Shown here one piece after another: positions 49,481 through 61,990 of a DNA stretch of 64,000 bases (its first letter is position 1; each line of letters opens with the position of its first letter). The translations under genes and the position numbers were made by a program. The stretch comes from Rhexocercosporidium sp. MPI-PUGE-AT-0058 (Eukaryota > Ascomycota > Leotiomycetes > Helotiales), in contig JAGTJL010000029.1 in assembly GCA_020746875.1 (NCBI GenBank), positions 62,001-126,000 on the forward strand, written 5' to 3'. The notes beneath the pieces are model-generated. The model worked only from the letters and a program-made list of their open reading frames with translations, made no database searches and was not told where the DNA came from.

Positions 49481-50905
49481 ATGTCTTCCGTATCGCGAGG
49501 TTCGACAGCTGTCATTTGCAGCGTTGTGTTTGCTTCACTGGCAGCATGCCTTGTCCTAGCACGACTCATCGCGAGGCTTACCATCTTAAAGTTTGCTGGC
49601 CGTGACGAATTGGCAATCACAGTATCACTGGTGAGTCGCGACCAGACATTTACTCTAGATGTGCTCCACTTCTCTTGCGCCTGGGCGAGGCGTCTTCATG
49701 CCTGGGTAAGTTTTAACTTTTTAGAGAGAAAGTCTGATTTATTACTAGCTTTCCTCTATTGCATTCACGGTTTTGATCTGCGAACGTAAGGTTCTTGACT
49801 TCTGGGGCTCGGAACTTGTGGATTGACCCATTTATCTAGAGGTGAAGTACGGGTTAGGAAAGCATACCTCAGCAGTTAGTCTGTATGAGCTCGAGCAGGT
49901 ACGGAAGGTAAGCATACAACCCTCAACTGGAATTGCGAAGAGGAGTCTAATATACACCAGTACCTGTGGTGGAGTATTCTCTGTTACAATAGTTCTCTTA
50001 CTCTGACAAAGATTTCCATCGTCTTGCAATACTTGCGCGTCTTTGTTGGGCCACGGATTCGTTATGCTTGTTGGTCTACAATCTGGCTGATTATAATCTA
50101 CGGCATATGGACGATCGCCAGCGCAATCTTCACCTGTGTACCGATCGCGGCATTCTGGGACGTGAATATTCATGGCCGTTGTATCCCCCATAAGTTCTTA
50201 TGGTTCTTCAACGCTGCGGTGAATATTGCTACGGATCTGACTATTCTCATTCTTCCGATGCCGGTGATTTCTACCCTTAGATTGCCTCTGAAACAGAAGG
50301 TTGGATTGATGTTTATCTTCGCCCTGGGCGGATTGTAAGTCATTTGGTCGCGTCTCTATGATCTGAAGCTGTACTGATTTCTGCTACAGCGTTTGTCTTG
50401 TCAGCATTCTGCGGCTTCGTAGCCTATACATTGTATCCACATCCGAGGACATCACCTGTAAGGCTAGGTCTTAAATCCTAGGGCAGGCATCTTATTTACG
50501 AGGAACTTAGGGGCCAATACTGAAGCAGCAATCTGGTCAAGCATCGAAGTCAACACTGGCATAGTTTGCGCATCGCTTCCTACAATAAAACCAGTCATCT
50601 CATGGATCTTCCCCCGCTTGCTTTCTTCCAACAGGGCCGACCAACCTACGTTCATCACCAACGGCAGCCACTCACAAAATCGATTGGGGCGAACCCCTGT
50701 TGAACTCGCAGACTTTGGAACAACCCCCAAAACTATTTCGAAGGTGGAGGTGTCTAATAACCCTGTCGGTGTAACCAGGGATGGAAGTCTGCAAGGAGGG
50801 CGCCTTGCAGATGATAGTAGCAAAGGTATCTTGATTATGACATCTGTGGCGCAAGATGTGGAAAGTAGGAGTGAGATGGGGAGTGAGAAGGACTTAGTCT
50901 ACTAG
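49481..50905 (+). CDS. Fungal rhodopsin-domain (SAT4/PTH11-like) membrane protein, six exons
   Basis: Exons are 49481-49630, 49749-49785, 49840-49907, 49961-50334, 50390-50457 and 50511-50905, with introns of 53-118 bp. They give 363 residues in frame. Seven hydrophobic helices fit the fungal rhodopsin-like domain: AVICSVVFASLAACLVLARL, then LSSIAFTVLICE, then WWSILCYNSSLTLTKISIVL. The loop and helix RYACWSTIWLIIIYGIWTIA and the conserved FTCVPIAAFWDVNIHGRC follow, then NAAVNIATDLTILILPMPV, GGFVCLVSILRLRSLY and AAIWSSIEVNTGIVCASLP. The tail of about 110 residues is polar. These proteins sit in the plasma membrane; some resemble PTH11-type receptors but most lack known ligands. The tiny second exon (37 bp) is supported by TM2 length and frame. 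No defects are seen. Confidence 0.87.
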
Positions 50906-51126
50906 GTGTGAGCTGCTGGTAGTTTTGGGGAGGCTTTTTGAACTTTTCGAGAAGGATGCGATCTCCTTAACCCGTGCGAAACCCCTGATTTAAAGCATAT
51001 TCTTTTGAATACACAGTTGTTTGCTACCTGCGATTGTGCATCCGGATTCCCTCTCGCAGTATGAACCCTATAAGCGTCCTTCAACCCACACTCCCCATCT
51101 CCGGCATATATGTCAAAGCAAGCTAA

Positions 51127-51594
51127 TCCACCGATCCTCTCTTACCACTCTCTAACCCCGTAAATCAATGCCGAGGACTTGCGTGGAATCAACTTGACCT
51201 TCGGGATCTCTTATCTACCAATATCAAATCCTTAAACAACACTTTCCGGCCTTCTCGGGCCAAGGTTCTCCCTGTCATTGCTCGGGACCAAACCGACCAG
51301 CCGATCCACAACGACCTGGGCATAATGCTTGACCTGAAATATGCGGGAACTCTTAAAAGGCGAAATGCTAAAGCTAAACCTCCTAGGTCAAGTCAGTGGG
51401 ATCAGCCGTTGCTACGTACTCCAGGAAACGCAGCTACCTTCACTCTCCAGGACTCTCACGGGGAGTCTTATAGTGATATCAGTGGGCATGATTCCATGCA
51501 CAAACGTCGAAAATGTTCTGAGAGGCGGATGAGTCCGGGCAAGGATTTTCTCAAGGATTACTTCAGCATTCCCGAGCCATTACCAGATCAATAG
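51127..51594 (+). CDS. Unrecognised open frame, possible partial gene
   Basis: The frame is open from 51127 to TAG at 51592-51594, about 155 codons, with an internal ATG at 51325 (89 residues). The sequence is polar and basic: RDLLSTNIKSLNNTF, LKRRNAKAKPPRSSQ, then KRRKCSERRMSPGKD. I see no family motif. Normal composition and the length without stops suggest real or recently real coding sequence. No start is seen at the 5' end, so an upstream exon would be needed. It follows the rhodopsin-domain gene by 0.2 kb and is the last normal sequence before the RIP region. Confidence 0.3.
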   Translation, partial: STDPLLPLSNPVNQCRGLAWNQLDLRDLLSTNIKSLNNTFRPSRAKVLPVIARDQTDQPIHNDLGIMLDLKYAGTLKRRNAKAKPPRSSQWDQPLLRTPGNAATFTLQDSHGESYSDISGHDSMHKRRKCSERRMSPGKDFLKDYFSIPEPLPDQ

Positions 51595-51599
51595 CTGTG

Positions 51600-52519
51600 C
51601 AGCGCCGTGGAAGGACCGGAGATCCTCAAGTTAACACATGACATACAAACAAGGGCTGAGAATGAAAAGTTTCACATGATATGGGGCCAGGAGTTAACAA
51701 TAGATTACAACGAGCTTTAGCAGCGCAACTTCAGCTCTCCAGGCTCACATGGTATCCTCCAGAGCTAGCATCTACCGATGAGGATGACGGAGCACTGACC
51801 AAGCGGTAGCGACATTACTTTAAAGAAGTAAAATACGTAATCAAAATATATACAAATTACAAAAACCTTATATTTCTTGTTACAATGAAAATATTAAATA
51901 AACATAAGTTAAATAATTAAAAAAAGCTTTTTACTTTTAAGTTTAATATTAAGTATCAAAAAAGATTTAAAAAATATAAGACGTAACGAGTTTAATAAAC
52001 AATAAGACTACTCAAGTAAATTAATAAAAATCTATAAATAATACTTAAAGAGAAAGGAAACGGTACAAATATAATTATAAGTTTCTCGTAATTCTTATAA
52101 TATTAAAAAATAATAAACTCGTAAAATAAATTTAAGACGATATTAACATAATAAATACGTCTTGTAGATAATATAATCGCTAGTAAAATACATCGTTATA
52201 AACGAAACAAACATCTTACGATTTAAAATTCTTATATATATTTTAATTAAACTTAAACAAAACTTTGTTATTAAATAATATTCGCTGCCGGTATATAGAT
52301 ACTAAGGAATCGCTAAAACTTTCAATAAGATAGCCGAAGACTATTACTTCTTAAGGATAATAAAGTATATCGAAATAATAAGAAAAGAAAATACGACTTA
52401 TTTACGAGAAGTAAATTCAATAATCACGCGTTATATAGCCTCTTATAATTATTATAATATTTTAAAAAGCGTAAAATTTAATTGCGTCTAATTTTATTAT
52501 TAAACTTCTTGTAATGTAG
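51600..52519. other. Transition into RIP-mutated sequence
   Basis: Composition switches to AT-rich near 51830. On the minus strand some coding-like stretches remain without a nameable motif. No intact gene. Confidence 0.4.
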
Positions 52520-52700
52520 AAGAAGATTAAGACAGACAATACAAGCAGTTTAATTTGAATTAAAATAATTAATTATTATTTAAATTACAAAAAAAATCAA
52601 GAGAAATAGTTATTCCTCTAAAGGCAGTTTATAATAGCAGAACTTAATTAAATTACATGTAATATTAATAGAGCAGCTGCCCGTGCTTATATAATACCTC
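52520..52700. repeat. Dispersed repeat X, copy 3 (most mutated)
   Basis: It aligns with 21282-21410, G and C positions of that copy being A and T here, and with 29238-29400 over its full length. It ends just before the Gypsy element. Confidence 0.6.
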
Positions 52701-52720
52701 TTTTAAGTAAGTAATAATAA

Positions 52721-53201
52721 TGTCACAGTCCGTGTATTTACTTAGTGTAAATACGGTGGGTTATGTTAATTTTAATAATTAAGAAGTAGGTATATTACGT
52801 ATAGTAAGATAGACAATAACTAATATAATTAAGATATTATTTTTAATTAAGTATTAAGCTCTTATTTAATAGTAAACGTGTTAGTCTTTTATAAAACCTT
52901 TATTTTTTTTAAGATCGCTAAAACCGCCGGACCTTTAATAGTTTACTAGTCCTAGCGGTTATTACGTAAGGGGATCGCGTAATCTAAGGGCTTATCTGCC
53001 CTTTAGTCGTTTATCGATAATAATATTTATATAATATATAACTTATAAAATCCTAAATATTAAAGTCTTTTAAAGAAATGTTTTTAAAAGTAATACTCTT
53101 TTAATATACTCTTCTTAAAACCCTTACCCTCTTAAGCCTAAAGTCTTAAGTATTACGCTGTCTCGAAGACTAATATTACGGGACGCGAGGCGTTTATAAT
53201 A
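52721..53201 (-). repeat. Left (3') LTR of the Gypsy element
   Basis: 481 bp, TGTCACAGTCCGTG to TTTATAATA, the terminal CA mutated to TA. It is the same length as the right LTR and the solo LTR at 42693-43173. Confidence 0.93.
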
Positions 53202-53353
53202 TTATCCACTTTTTAACTTAACGTAATTTCTACGCTTAAATAACTTAAGGAAATATTATATATGTCCCTCGGCTATTTTCCCTTTTTATTATAATTAAAT
53301 AAATATACGCTAAAGGAAAAAATACGACACCTTTTAAAAGAAAGAGAAAATAG

Positions 53354-53857
53354 TTCGTTTTATTTTATAAAATCGAAAAGAACGGTTTCGAGACGATGTC
53401 TTATACGTTTTATATTCGAAATAATAAGATATATATAATATTCTTTAAGTCGAGTCGTTACTTAGAGTATGTTAAAGTTAATAAAAAGTATAATATCGAG
53501 ATGCCCTTAATTAAGAGTTAAGATGCTCTTAAATAAGTAAAAGACAAACTAAAAGTAAAAGAGCGTTTAATACGCGAGGCTAAAAAAGCTATATATAATA
53601 AGTTTTTGTAAGCCTAAGAGAAGATAACTACGGCCTTATAAAAGGTTATAAGTCGCCTTAATTGCCTAGCCCGTTAACGGAAATTCTTAAAAAAGCAAAC
53701 GGTAAAAATACTTTATCGCGACCTTAAAAACATAAATAAGTTAGAAAAGGTAAAGACACGAGAGGCTGTGGAGAGGGAGAGGCAAAAGGCCTCTGTTATT
53801 CGCCTACTTATTTCGCTATTTATCGTCGACTTCGCCGAGTTCCTCTTAATTAAGTAG
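53354..53857 (+). pseudogene. Additional antisense ORF inside the Gypsy element
   Basis: Opposite to pol and between pol and the 3' LTR, one plus-strand frame is coding-like for about 167 codons to TAG 53855-53857. It is broken only by TAA codons that fit former CAA. The product would be a Lys/Arg/Glu-rich helix (KDKLKVKERLIREAKKA, then KFLKKQTVKILYRDLKN, then REAVERERQK), likely coiled coil. It recalls a basic leucine-rich helix often seen in fungal repeat-associated proteins, but I cannot name it. The other strand gives no comparable frame here, so it is not a pol shadow. Confidence 0.5.
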
Positions 53858-56800
53858 GTTTTATTTAACTTTATGAATTTAGCTTTTTAAATAAATTTAA
53901 GTTTTATAAATAAAACCTTTAAAGTTGTTTAAAATAATAAAGGTTAAACTTAAATTCTTAAGTGTTTTCGGATTATAAGTACCTTTTTTATTTAATTAAG
54001 TACTTAGCGACGCCGCGGAAATATTAATAATTTAAAATAATTTTAATATTATATTTAGCGTTTAAGTTTATTAATTATACTTTTATAATAAAGGCTAGTG
54101 GTGCCCTTAGCGGTGCTAATTCAAAGAGAAATATATAAAATATCGAGTGGATATTTATAGTTCTCGGAAGTACTAGCTAGTAATTAACTAGTCCTTTAAC
54201 TTTTGTAATTTTAAATAGCCTTAGCTTTTTATAATTTAATTTATTACTTAGTTGCTTAATCGCGATATTCTTTTTAAATAAGTAAACTTTATCCCCCTCC
54301 TTTAGCGTTAGTCTTATATTACGCTTTTTATTATAATAAATAACTAATCTTTATATAATAAATAGAATATCTATTAATAATTTATTATATAATTACTTAA
54401 GCTTATCTCTTTATAGTATGGCTTTATGTGCGGTCTCTTAACCCGTAATTAATATATTATATGCCGTTAGGTTATACCTATAATTTATATAAAACAGTAA
54501 TACTTTAATAATCTCTTGATTTACGCTATTATATATAAACTAAGCGGTTAAGAGTAATTAAACCTAGTCGTCTTATTTATAGTTTATATAACATTAAAGA
54601 TAAGTCTTTATTGTTTAATTAATTCGTTTTATTTAGCCGTTAATCTAAGGGCGGAATACTATTAACATTTTTTATTTTATTCCTAAGAGTAATATTAATA
54701 TTTTCTAAAACTTTAAAGTAAAGAGCTTGTTTTTATTTAAGATGACCTCGTTTAGTATTTCGTAATTTACGAAGATCGTTCAAAGGAATACCTATGCTAT
54801 TGTTAATACGTCTTATATACTTAATACCGGTATTATATATATATACTTTATTATTTTATTTATTATTACGTAAATTAAGTCGTAAATAATTTCTGTAATC
54901 GAATCCTTTAAAGGTAATAATTCAATTACAAAGTTTAAAGTAATTAACTTTTATAGGCATGGCGGTGTCGTTAATGACTTTATGAGCCTATATAATATAT
55001 AATAGTTTACCTTGTTTTATATATATATATTATAAAACAAAACCACGTCCTTAACTACTTTTCTTATTTTTAAAAAATAATATTTCTTAAAGAGCCTTAA
55101 TAGTGTCTTGGCTATCCCTTAATGTCTATAAGCTAGTAGCCTATACTGTTTTTTAACGAAGTCTACTTTATTTTTAATTAAGACATAAATTTATCTTTAA
55201 TATAAAAGAGCTCCGGTAATAGTAAAGGAAAACCCTTCGCTTAATTACTTCTTTTGTTTAGCTATTATTAAGTTATTAATATAATCTTTTTAGATTTTCT
55301 TAAAGACTTAGCTTGTCGTTATTAAATGCCTATAATTAACTATTAATAAGTTATTATTCCTTTTAAGTATAATATATAACTTATGTGTTTTATTCGTAAA
55401 ATATTCTAGTTTCTTATTAAGGGCGTTAGCTTTAGCGTTTTTTATTCTTTTAATATATAAAAATTAAAACTTAATTATAAAGAGTATTTCGTATTATTAA
55501 ACCTATTGTTAATTTAATTCTTTAGTAATCGTAAAATAAATGCGATTTTTATAGTTTATTAAGATTCATATCTCGTGGAGCGATCCCTTAAGGTAGACTT
55601 TTTATTTACGTATTACGTCTACAACTCTTAATAGCTTTTTATTATAAATATCGTAATTAAGCTTTATTAACGAAAGTTTCCGTAAATAGTATACGACTGG
55701 TTGCTATTTACCGTCCTTGCCCGATTAACTTAACACGGCCTTAATAATATAGTCGGAGGCGTTTATTTTTATTATAATCTCCTTATTTAAATCGAAGGAT
55801 ATAAGGACTAATTCTTTAATAAAAGCTTCCTTAAAGTCTTAAAAGGCTACCTTTACCTTATTGTCTTAATTAAAGCTTTTATCTTTATATATTAACTCTA
55901 TAAATAATGCGGCAATCTTTAAATAGTTTTAAATAAATCGTTAATAAAAGTTAATAAATCTTAACAAGGATTATACTTCTTTAACATTTATAGGCCTTAT
56001 TTACTTAACGACTATTTTGACTTTTTAAGGATTTATAGCCAATCCTATAAAAGTTATCACGTAGCTTAAAAAAGTGACTTTTTCTTTATAAAAATAGCAC
56101 TTCTTAGGTTTTAAAAGCATTAAGGAAGCTTTTAGTTTCTTTAATACCGTTATAACGTCTTTTACGTGTTATTTCTTTATTTTAAAGTAAATTAAAATGT
56201 CGTTTAAATAATATATATATATTACGTCTAAATATTATCGCAAAATATTATTAATTAAACGTTAAAATATGGTAGGCGCGTTAATTAATATAAAAGACAT
56301 AACCGTATATTTATATTAATTAAAACGTATGCGAAATGCTATTTTTTCTTTTTTTTCTTTCGTTATTTTTATAAAATTATACGCGCCTTATAAGTCTAGT
56401 TAAGTAAAAATCTTAGCGCCGCTAAGCCTATCGCGTAACTCTTTAGCTAAAGGTAATACATAATAATCCTTTTTAATAACATTATTTAATTAACGATAAT
56501 CAATATATACTTTTCGTCTACCGTCCTTTTTTAATACGAAGAAAATATTACTCCCTTAAAGGGATTTAAACTATTAAATAAATCCCTTTACTAGGTTTTT
56601 ATTAATATATTTCTTAATCGTTATTAAGTCTATAACTAAATATTCCCGTAATAATTAAAATATCGGCTTCATGCCTTTAACTAACTTAATATAGTCTTAG
56701 TGTTTAAGTAAAGTGCTACTGCCTAATTCCTCTTTAAATAATGCCTTAAATCGTTTATATTTTAACGATATGTCGTTTATTACGGGGCTTATTACCTTAT

Positions 56801-59156
56801 CCTTTAACTCTTTCTTAAAGGTTACGCTTATCTTTCTTAAGCCTTTTATTACTTTCTTATCTTAAAAATAACCCTTATAATTATTAAACTCTAACTTTTA
56901 CGTCTTTTAGTTAATTTTAAGGTTATAAAGTTACATTTATAATAGCCCTAAAATAATATCGTGCCTTTTAATCTTAATTATATTAAATTAAATATATTTA
57001 AAGTATCCGTCGATTCCTATATATAGTATTTCTATTTATACGTCGATTAGGCCGTTTGTAGCAAGTCCTCCGTTAGTAAGTACTAATTAGTACTTATCTT
57101 CTTTAACTTTAATAAGTAAGAAATATTAAATTATAATAATAAGAAATATAAAGTTCTCTTACGCTCCGGAATTTATTATAGCCCGTAGTTTTACCCCTTA
57201 AATATTAACGTCAAAAGTTAAGTAATTGCCTTCCCTTATAACTACGAGTATACATAAGTCTATTCCTTTAATATAAACTTCTTTAGTTAATATATTTTCC
57301 TATTATTAATTCTTTAAATCTTTATATAAAATGTAATATAATTAATATATGCCTAAAGGTATAAAAGGTTTAAAAGGTCTTTTATAATAAGTTTTTAAGT
57401 TATTTCACGAATTAACTTACATTTGGTTTTATAGTATTTTTATAATAACTTTTTATATGTTTCTTACGTTTATTTATATTATTATTTAACGGAATAATAT
57501 TTCGTCGATAAGGATTAATTAAATATATATTCGAAAAACGCTATTCTCGACGTCTGCCGTTTTCTAAGTAATACGTAAGTTACTTTAAAAGACTACTTTA
57601 TACTCCTCGCTTTACTGTAGCCCTTCGCGTAAAATGACCTTTAGTTTAATATAAGTGGCTCTTATATTAATGTTTATTTAATACTTAATATTAAGAACCT
57701 TACGGGTGAGATATTCCTCTCGCTAAGTGACTTACTAGACTTTATGCTTTTAAAGTCTAAAAAGTATTAGTCTTAGTGGCATAATATTGTCTTAATATTA
57801 TAAGTCCTCACTCCTCTTAATACTTATTATATCTTTTGGACTCTATGCCCTATATATAGTCTTAAATACCCGTTATTAAACGTATCGCTCGTCTTATTAA
57901 GTCCAGTCGCTAAACTCGGGTCTTATTATGTATTAATAAATATAATTATTATTTATTTTACTTCACTTATTATTCTCTTTACCGCCGTCACCCTCAATTT
58001 AATTATTAATATAATTAACGTTAAGCTCGTCTATCGTCATATAACGATAAATAATATTAATTTAGACTTCCTTTAGTAAAAGAGAAAGGGATACGCCGGT
58101 AATATTATACGCCTCTCGCCCTATAAAGTTAATTTATTTCTTTTTAACGCCTTTCTTATATTATAAGCTTGCCATATGTCTTAATAGGCCACATTTATAA
58201 TATAACTTCTTTTTACGTCGTTTATTTATAACTTCCTTTAATAGTCCCCCTTATTATGCCTTACTCTTTCTCTTTTTATAAATAACGTCGCACTTTATAA
58301 AGTCTAACTATTAGTTGTCTTTAGAGTTACCTTATTGTCGACGTCCTTTATTTTGTCGGTGACTAAATTACCTCTAGCCCCTTCTTACGTATATTTATTA
58401 TTCGCGTTTAAACTCGTATAAGCGATTATTAATCCTAACCGTTTATTTAATAAGAATAAGAATATCTTTTACTTAAGGATTAATTTTAATAAGTTTTAGT
58501 CGAATATAATCTTTAAGCCTTCGTCGATAATAGCTAATAAGTAATTAAGAGTTTTAGCTAGTCTTATTAACGTGTTTTTAGAATTCCGTAGCGTAAGCTA
58601 TTACGTTATTAACTTACTTTAAGTTATATAAGTAGGTTTCCGTTATTTTAACTTTATTAATATCGTTAAACATTCGTCGAATCTCTTTTTTAAATCCTTT
58701 TTAAGTTTTAAATATAATTTGTGTCGCGAGTATAACCCTATAAGTAGCTTTATATTTAAAGTAGTCCCTAAGAAACGGCTCGATTCATCGCATGGCCTTG
58801 CCTTTAAGGTATAATATTATTTAAAGAGTATAGCTTTTATTAATAAAGAACTTATCGTTATTAAAGTATTAATAAAGTTTTACTTAAAAAATAAAAGTCT
58901 TTAAGTCCCTTTGATTTCCTTGAAAGGTATTAAGGAGTTTAACCTTTAAGGTTTCCTTAAGCTCGTGTATTAAGTTGTCTTAAACATTAGGCATTTCTTT
59001 ATCTTCGCTTTCTTTGTGGTTCTTCCCCTTAAGAATAAGTATAAATAATAAAGGGGTGCCGATAGCATTGCCTTATAAGCTAAGTATTAAGTTCTTAGGC
59101 GAGAGGGCTAATATAATATATATAAGTCGGTACTTTTGACAAAAAGGTACTTAAAG

Positions 59157-59637
59157 TATTTCGGTCTGTGTATTTACTTAATATAAATACAATAAGTTAT
59201 ATTAATTTTAATAATCGAGAAGTAAGTGTATTACGTATAATAAAATAAATAATAATTAATATAATTAAAATACTATTTTTAATTAAGCATTAAGCTCTTA
59301 TTTAATAATAAACGTGTTAGTCTTTTATAAAACCTTTATTCCTTTTAAGACCGCTAAGACCGCCGGACCTTTAGCGGTCTATTAGTCCTAACGGTCGTCA
59401 TATAAAGAGATTACGTAATTTAAGGGCCTATTTATCCTTTAGTCGTTTACCGATAATAATATTTATATAATATATAACTTATGAAATCCTAAGTATTAAA
59501 GTCTATTAAAAGGATATTTTCAAAAGCGATACTCTCTTAATATACTCCTCTTAAAACCCCTACCCTCTTAAGCCTAAGGTCTTAAGTACTACGCTGTCCC
59601 GGGGACTAGTGTCACGGGACGCGGGGCGTTTGTAACA
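59157..59637 (-). repeat. Right (5') LTR of the Gypsy element
   Basis: 481 bp, starting TATTTCGGTCTGTG (mutated from TGTCACGGTCC) and ending TTTGTAACA. Its right end, from 59570 on, is much less mutated than its left part. Confidence 0.93.
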
Positions 59638-59744
59638 AATAATAAGCTACTACTATTATAATTAACTGCGTTAAGCGAGAGCAAATAATATAAAAAATCA
59701 AGTAAACAACTGTACTTATATACGATAATCAATGTCTGTAAATT

Positions 59745-60230
59745 TTTTAAGAGGCAGACGTCGGCTAATTGCGCTAAACGCGCCATTTCTGGCGCTTTCG
59801 GCGCTTTCGGCAAAAAAGTTGTATATTGAAAATTTTAATACCGAAAGCGGCACTTCGGCGTTTTACTTTGTGCGGCAGCGCCCCGCTTTTTGCAGCGAAT
59901 TTTCTTTTTGCCTTAAGGTCTTAAGGCCTTACTTTATTACCTTATTAACCCTTGTATATAAGTGCTAACCCTAAAGTAAACTTTGCTTAAAAAATAAAAT
60001 ACACTTTAAATATAAAAATTCTTAACGTAAGAGCTTTAGAGAAGAGGTTTTTAAGACTGTACGTAGTCTTTGGAATCGAATTAATACTAAATGCGAGAAA
60101 ATTACTTAAATAGCGCCGTTAGCAGCGTTTTAGTAAGCTAAGATTCGAAAGTGGCGCTAGTAGCGCCCGCTGGCGGCCGATATAACTCGTCGCTCAAATG
60201 CATCCACCGCGAGCCAGAAAACTGAAAAGT
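59745..60230. repeat. Repeat Z copy 1 with GC-rich islets
   Basis: It starts near GGCAGACGTCGGC and contains GGCGCTTTCGGCGCTTTCGG and GGCGCTAGTAGCGCC islets in AT-rich sequence. It aligns in the same orientation with 61483-61990, sharing the start, the AAGTTGTATAT stretch and the GCGCC-rich end. No coding frame. Family unknown. Confidence 0.5.
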
Positions 60231-60500
60231 AGAGATTTTGTATGAATAATTATTTTATTTAAAAGGGGATTTCTAGGTCTAAATAACTACTTTAGGTCTA
60301 AGTTATTAGTTCTTGCATCGGCTATTAGCTTTATATTAAAACTAGCTTTTATATCAGAACTAGCTTTATTTAAGCTTAAAATAATTTCTTGCGAGCTATT
60401 AAGTTTATTCTTCGTTTAAGCCTGAAATAGTCTCTTGAGAGCTATTAGGTTTAGCATAGTCTTTTGCGAGCTACCGAGTATACTTGACGTGCCTTAATAT
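60231..60500 (+). repeat. Dispersed repeat Y, copy 2
   Basis: It shares AGAGATTTTG, TAGGTCTAAATAACTAC and TTGCATCGGCTATTAGC with copy 1 at 37761. Its later part has three imperfect units around TTGCGAGCTATTAAGTTTA. It has no hairpins like those in copy 1. Confidence 0.55.
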
Positions 60501-60718
60501 AATCTTATAAAAACCACATCTCCTAGTAGCTCCATCTGCTTATACAGCGTGAGCAAAATTAATCATATAAATCAATTAATATTTGATTCATTTATTTATT
60601 AACTTTTTTCTTTAGATATTTACATATAAAATATGAATAGATTAAATAAGCGAGTATTTTAATGAATAAAGAATAAATTAAAAAATAATCAACTGATAAA
60701 ATACTTGATTGAATAAAT

Positions 60719-60790
60719 AATAAACCAACTAATAAACTAACTAATAAACTAACTAATAAACTAACTAATAAACTAACTAATAAACTAACT
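60719..60790. repeat. Microsatellite-like 12-bp tandem array
   Basis: Six units of AATAAACTAACT. The first has one change (AATAAACCAACT); the other five are identical. The uniformity in a heavily mutated region points to recent expansion. Confidence 0.92.
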
Positions 60791-61482
60791 AATAAAATAA
60801 TTATTAAATATATCTAATAACGGGAAAGTTATTATTCTTTATATTTCTAATATTTTCTCTTATATTATCATTTTCTTTTTTGTCTTTAATAACCCCTTAA
60901 CTTTTTAAGTATATAATCTTCTCGAACGTATCTTTTACTAGCTGATTTCTTAACTTATTAATTATAAAAGCTTTTTAATTAAAGAAGCTCTTACTCGGCG
61001 CTAAAATGACTAAAATCTATAAGAAGTTTTGAATTATTAAAGATAATATAAGGTATTTCTCTTTGTTTAATGTTAAATAGTACGAGATTTAATATATTAT
61101 AATATTAATATAAGAATTTATATTACTTACAGCTTTATTAGCCTTAAACTCTTGGAAGTAGCGATTTAATTCACTTAGTTAATTATTTTCGTCTTCTTAA
61201 ATATATATTAAATCGTCGACGTTATCCTCATGAGTTAAATTTAAAGCTTTATTAATAGGAAGATTTAATAGCACGAAATCGATTTCAAAACTATTTATTT
61301 AATGAATATTTTTAGTCTTGATTGTTTTCTCATTAACAAATATCGTTATTGTTAATATTATTATAAGCGCCTTTAATAAAAGCCTTTAAGATATCTTAAA
61401 TAATTAAGTTAAACACGTAGATTAAACAAGTTATATCGCTTTGAAATTTAACCGATTTTCTTACACCAGTAAAAATTCCTAC
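60791..61482. other. AT-rich sequence, nothing identifiable
   Basis: Very AT-rich with residual CpG. I see no motif, frame or repeat that I can support. Confidence 0.4.
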
Positions 61483-61990
61483 GGCAGACGTCGGCCGGCG
61501 GCGTCGGCGGCGATTTTGGCCCGAAAGTTATATATAAAACTTTTTAAGGACAAAAGCTAATTCTAGTAATTTAAAAGCGCGCTATTAGCGCCAGTAGCTT
61601 TAGCCTTAGCTTTAATTCACATGTAATATTATGTATATATATTTAAAATTCTTATTTGAGTGCTCAAGTACCTTAAGGTATTTAATTTTAATTTACTCTT
61701 TTTTTTTTTTACAAAAAGTAAGCTTATTATGTTACTAAAGTAAACTTTACTCGAAAAAAGATATATGCTAATTATTTTTTATTAAGTTAAAAATTTATAA
61801 CATAAGAACTTTAGCGAGGAGAATTTTAAAGCCGTATATTAAAGTGTGCAGCCTTCGGAATCGGATTAATGATAAAGCTGATAAAATAACTAAATTAGCG
61901 CCTTTAGCGTTATTTAAATCTGAACTCGCTAAAGGGCTGCTAACGGCGCTATTAACGCCGAAGGTCGATTAGCTAATAAGCGTCCGTAGA
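61483..61990. repeat. Repeat Z copy 2 with GC-rich islets
   Basis: It starts GGCAGACGTCGGCCGGCGGC and ends GGCGCTATTAACGCCGAAGG. It aligns with 59745-60230 at moderate identity. The spacing of about 1.7 kb would suit a small LTR-like or composite element. Confidence 0.5.

Larger units (their letters stand above)
52721..59637 (-). mobile_element. Complete Gypsy LTR retrotransposon, heavily RIP-mutated
   Basis: 6917 bp with 481-bp direct LTRs at 52721-53201 and 59157-59637, flanked by AATAA at 52716-52720 and 59638-59642. Coding is on the minus strand. A gag zinc-knuckle remnant lies near 58205-58165 (YYKCGLLRHMA). The reverse transcriptase catalytic segment at 56210-56187 reads YLNDILIY, where YLDD has become YLND by one G-to-A change. 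Protease and RNase H/integrase parts are too decayed for firm limits. Stops are everywhere and no frame survives. An unmutated solo LTR of the same family is at 42693-43173. Confidence 0.92.

Noticed and set aside
49660..49705. Possible alternative second exon of the rhodopsin-domain gene
   Set aside because: It breaks the frame into VKYGLG and lacks TM2 features; the 49749-49785 exon restores both frame and helix.
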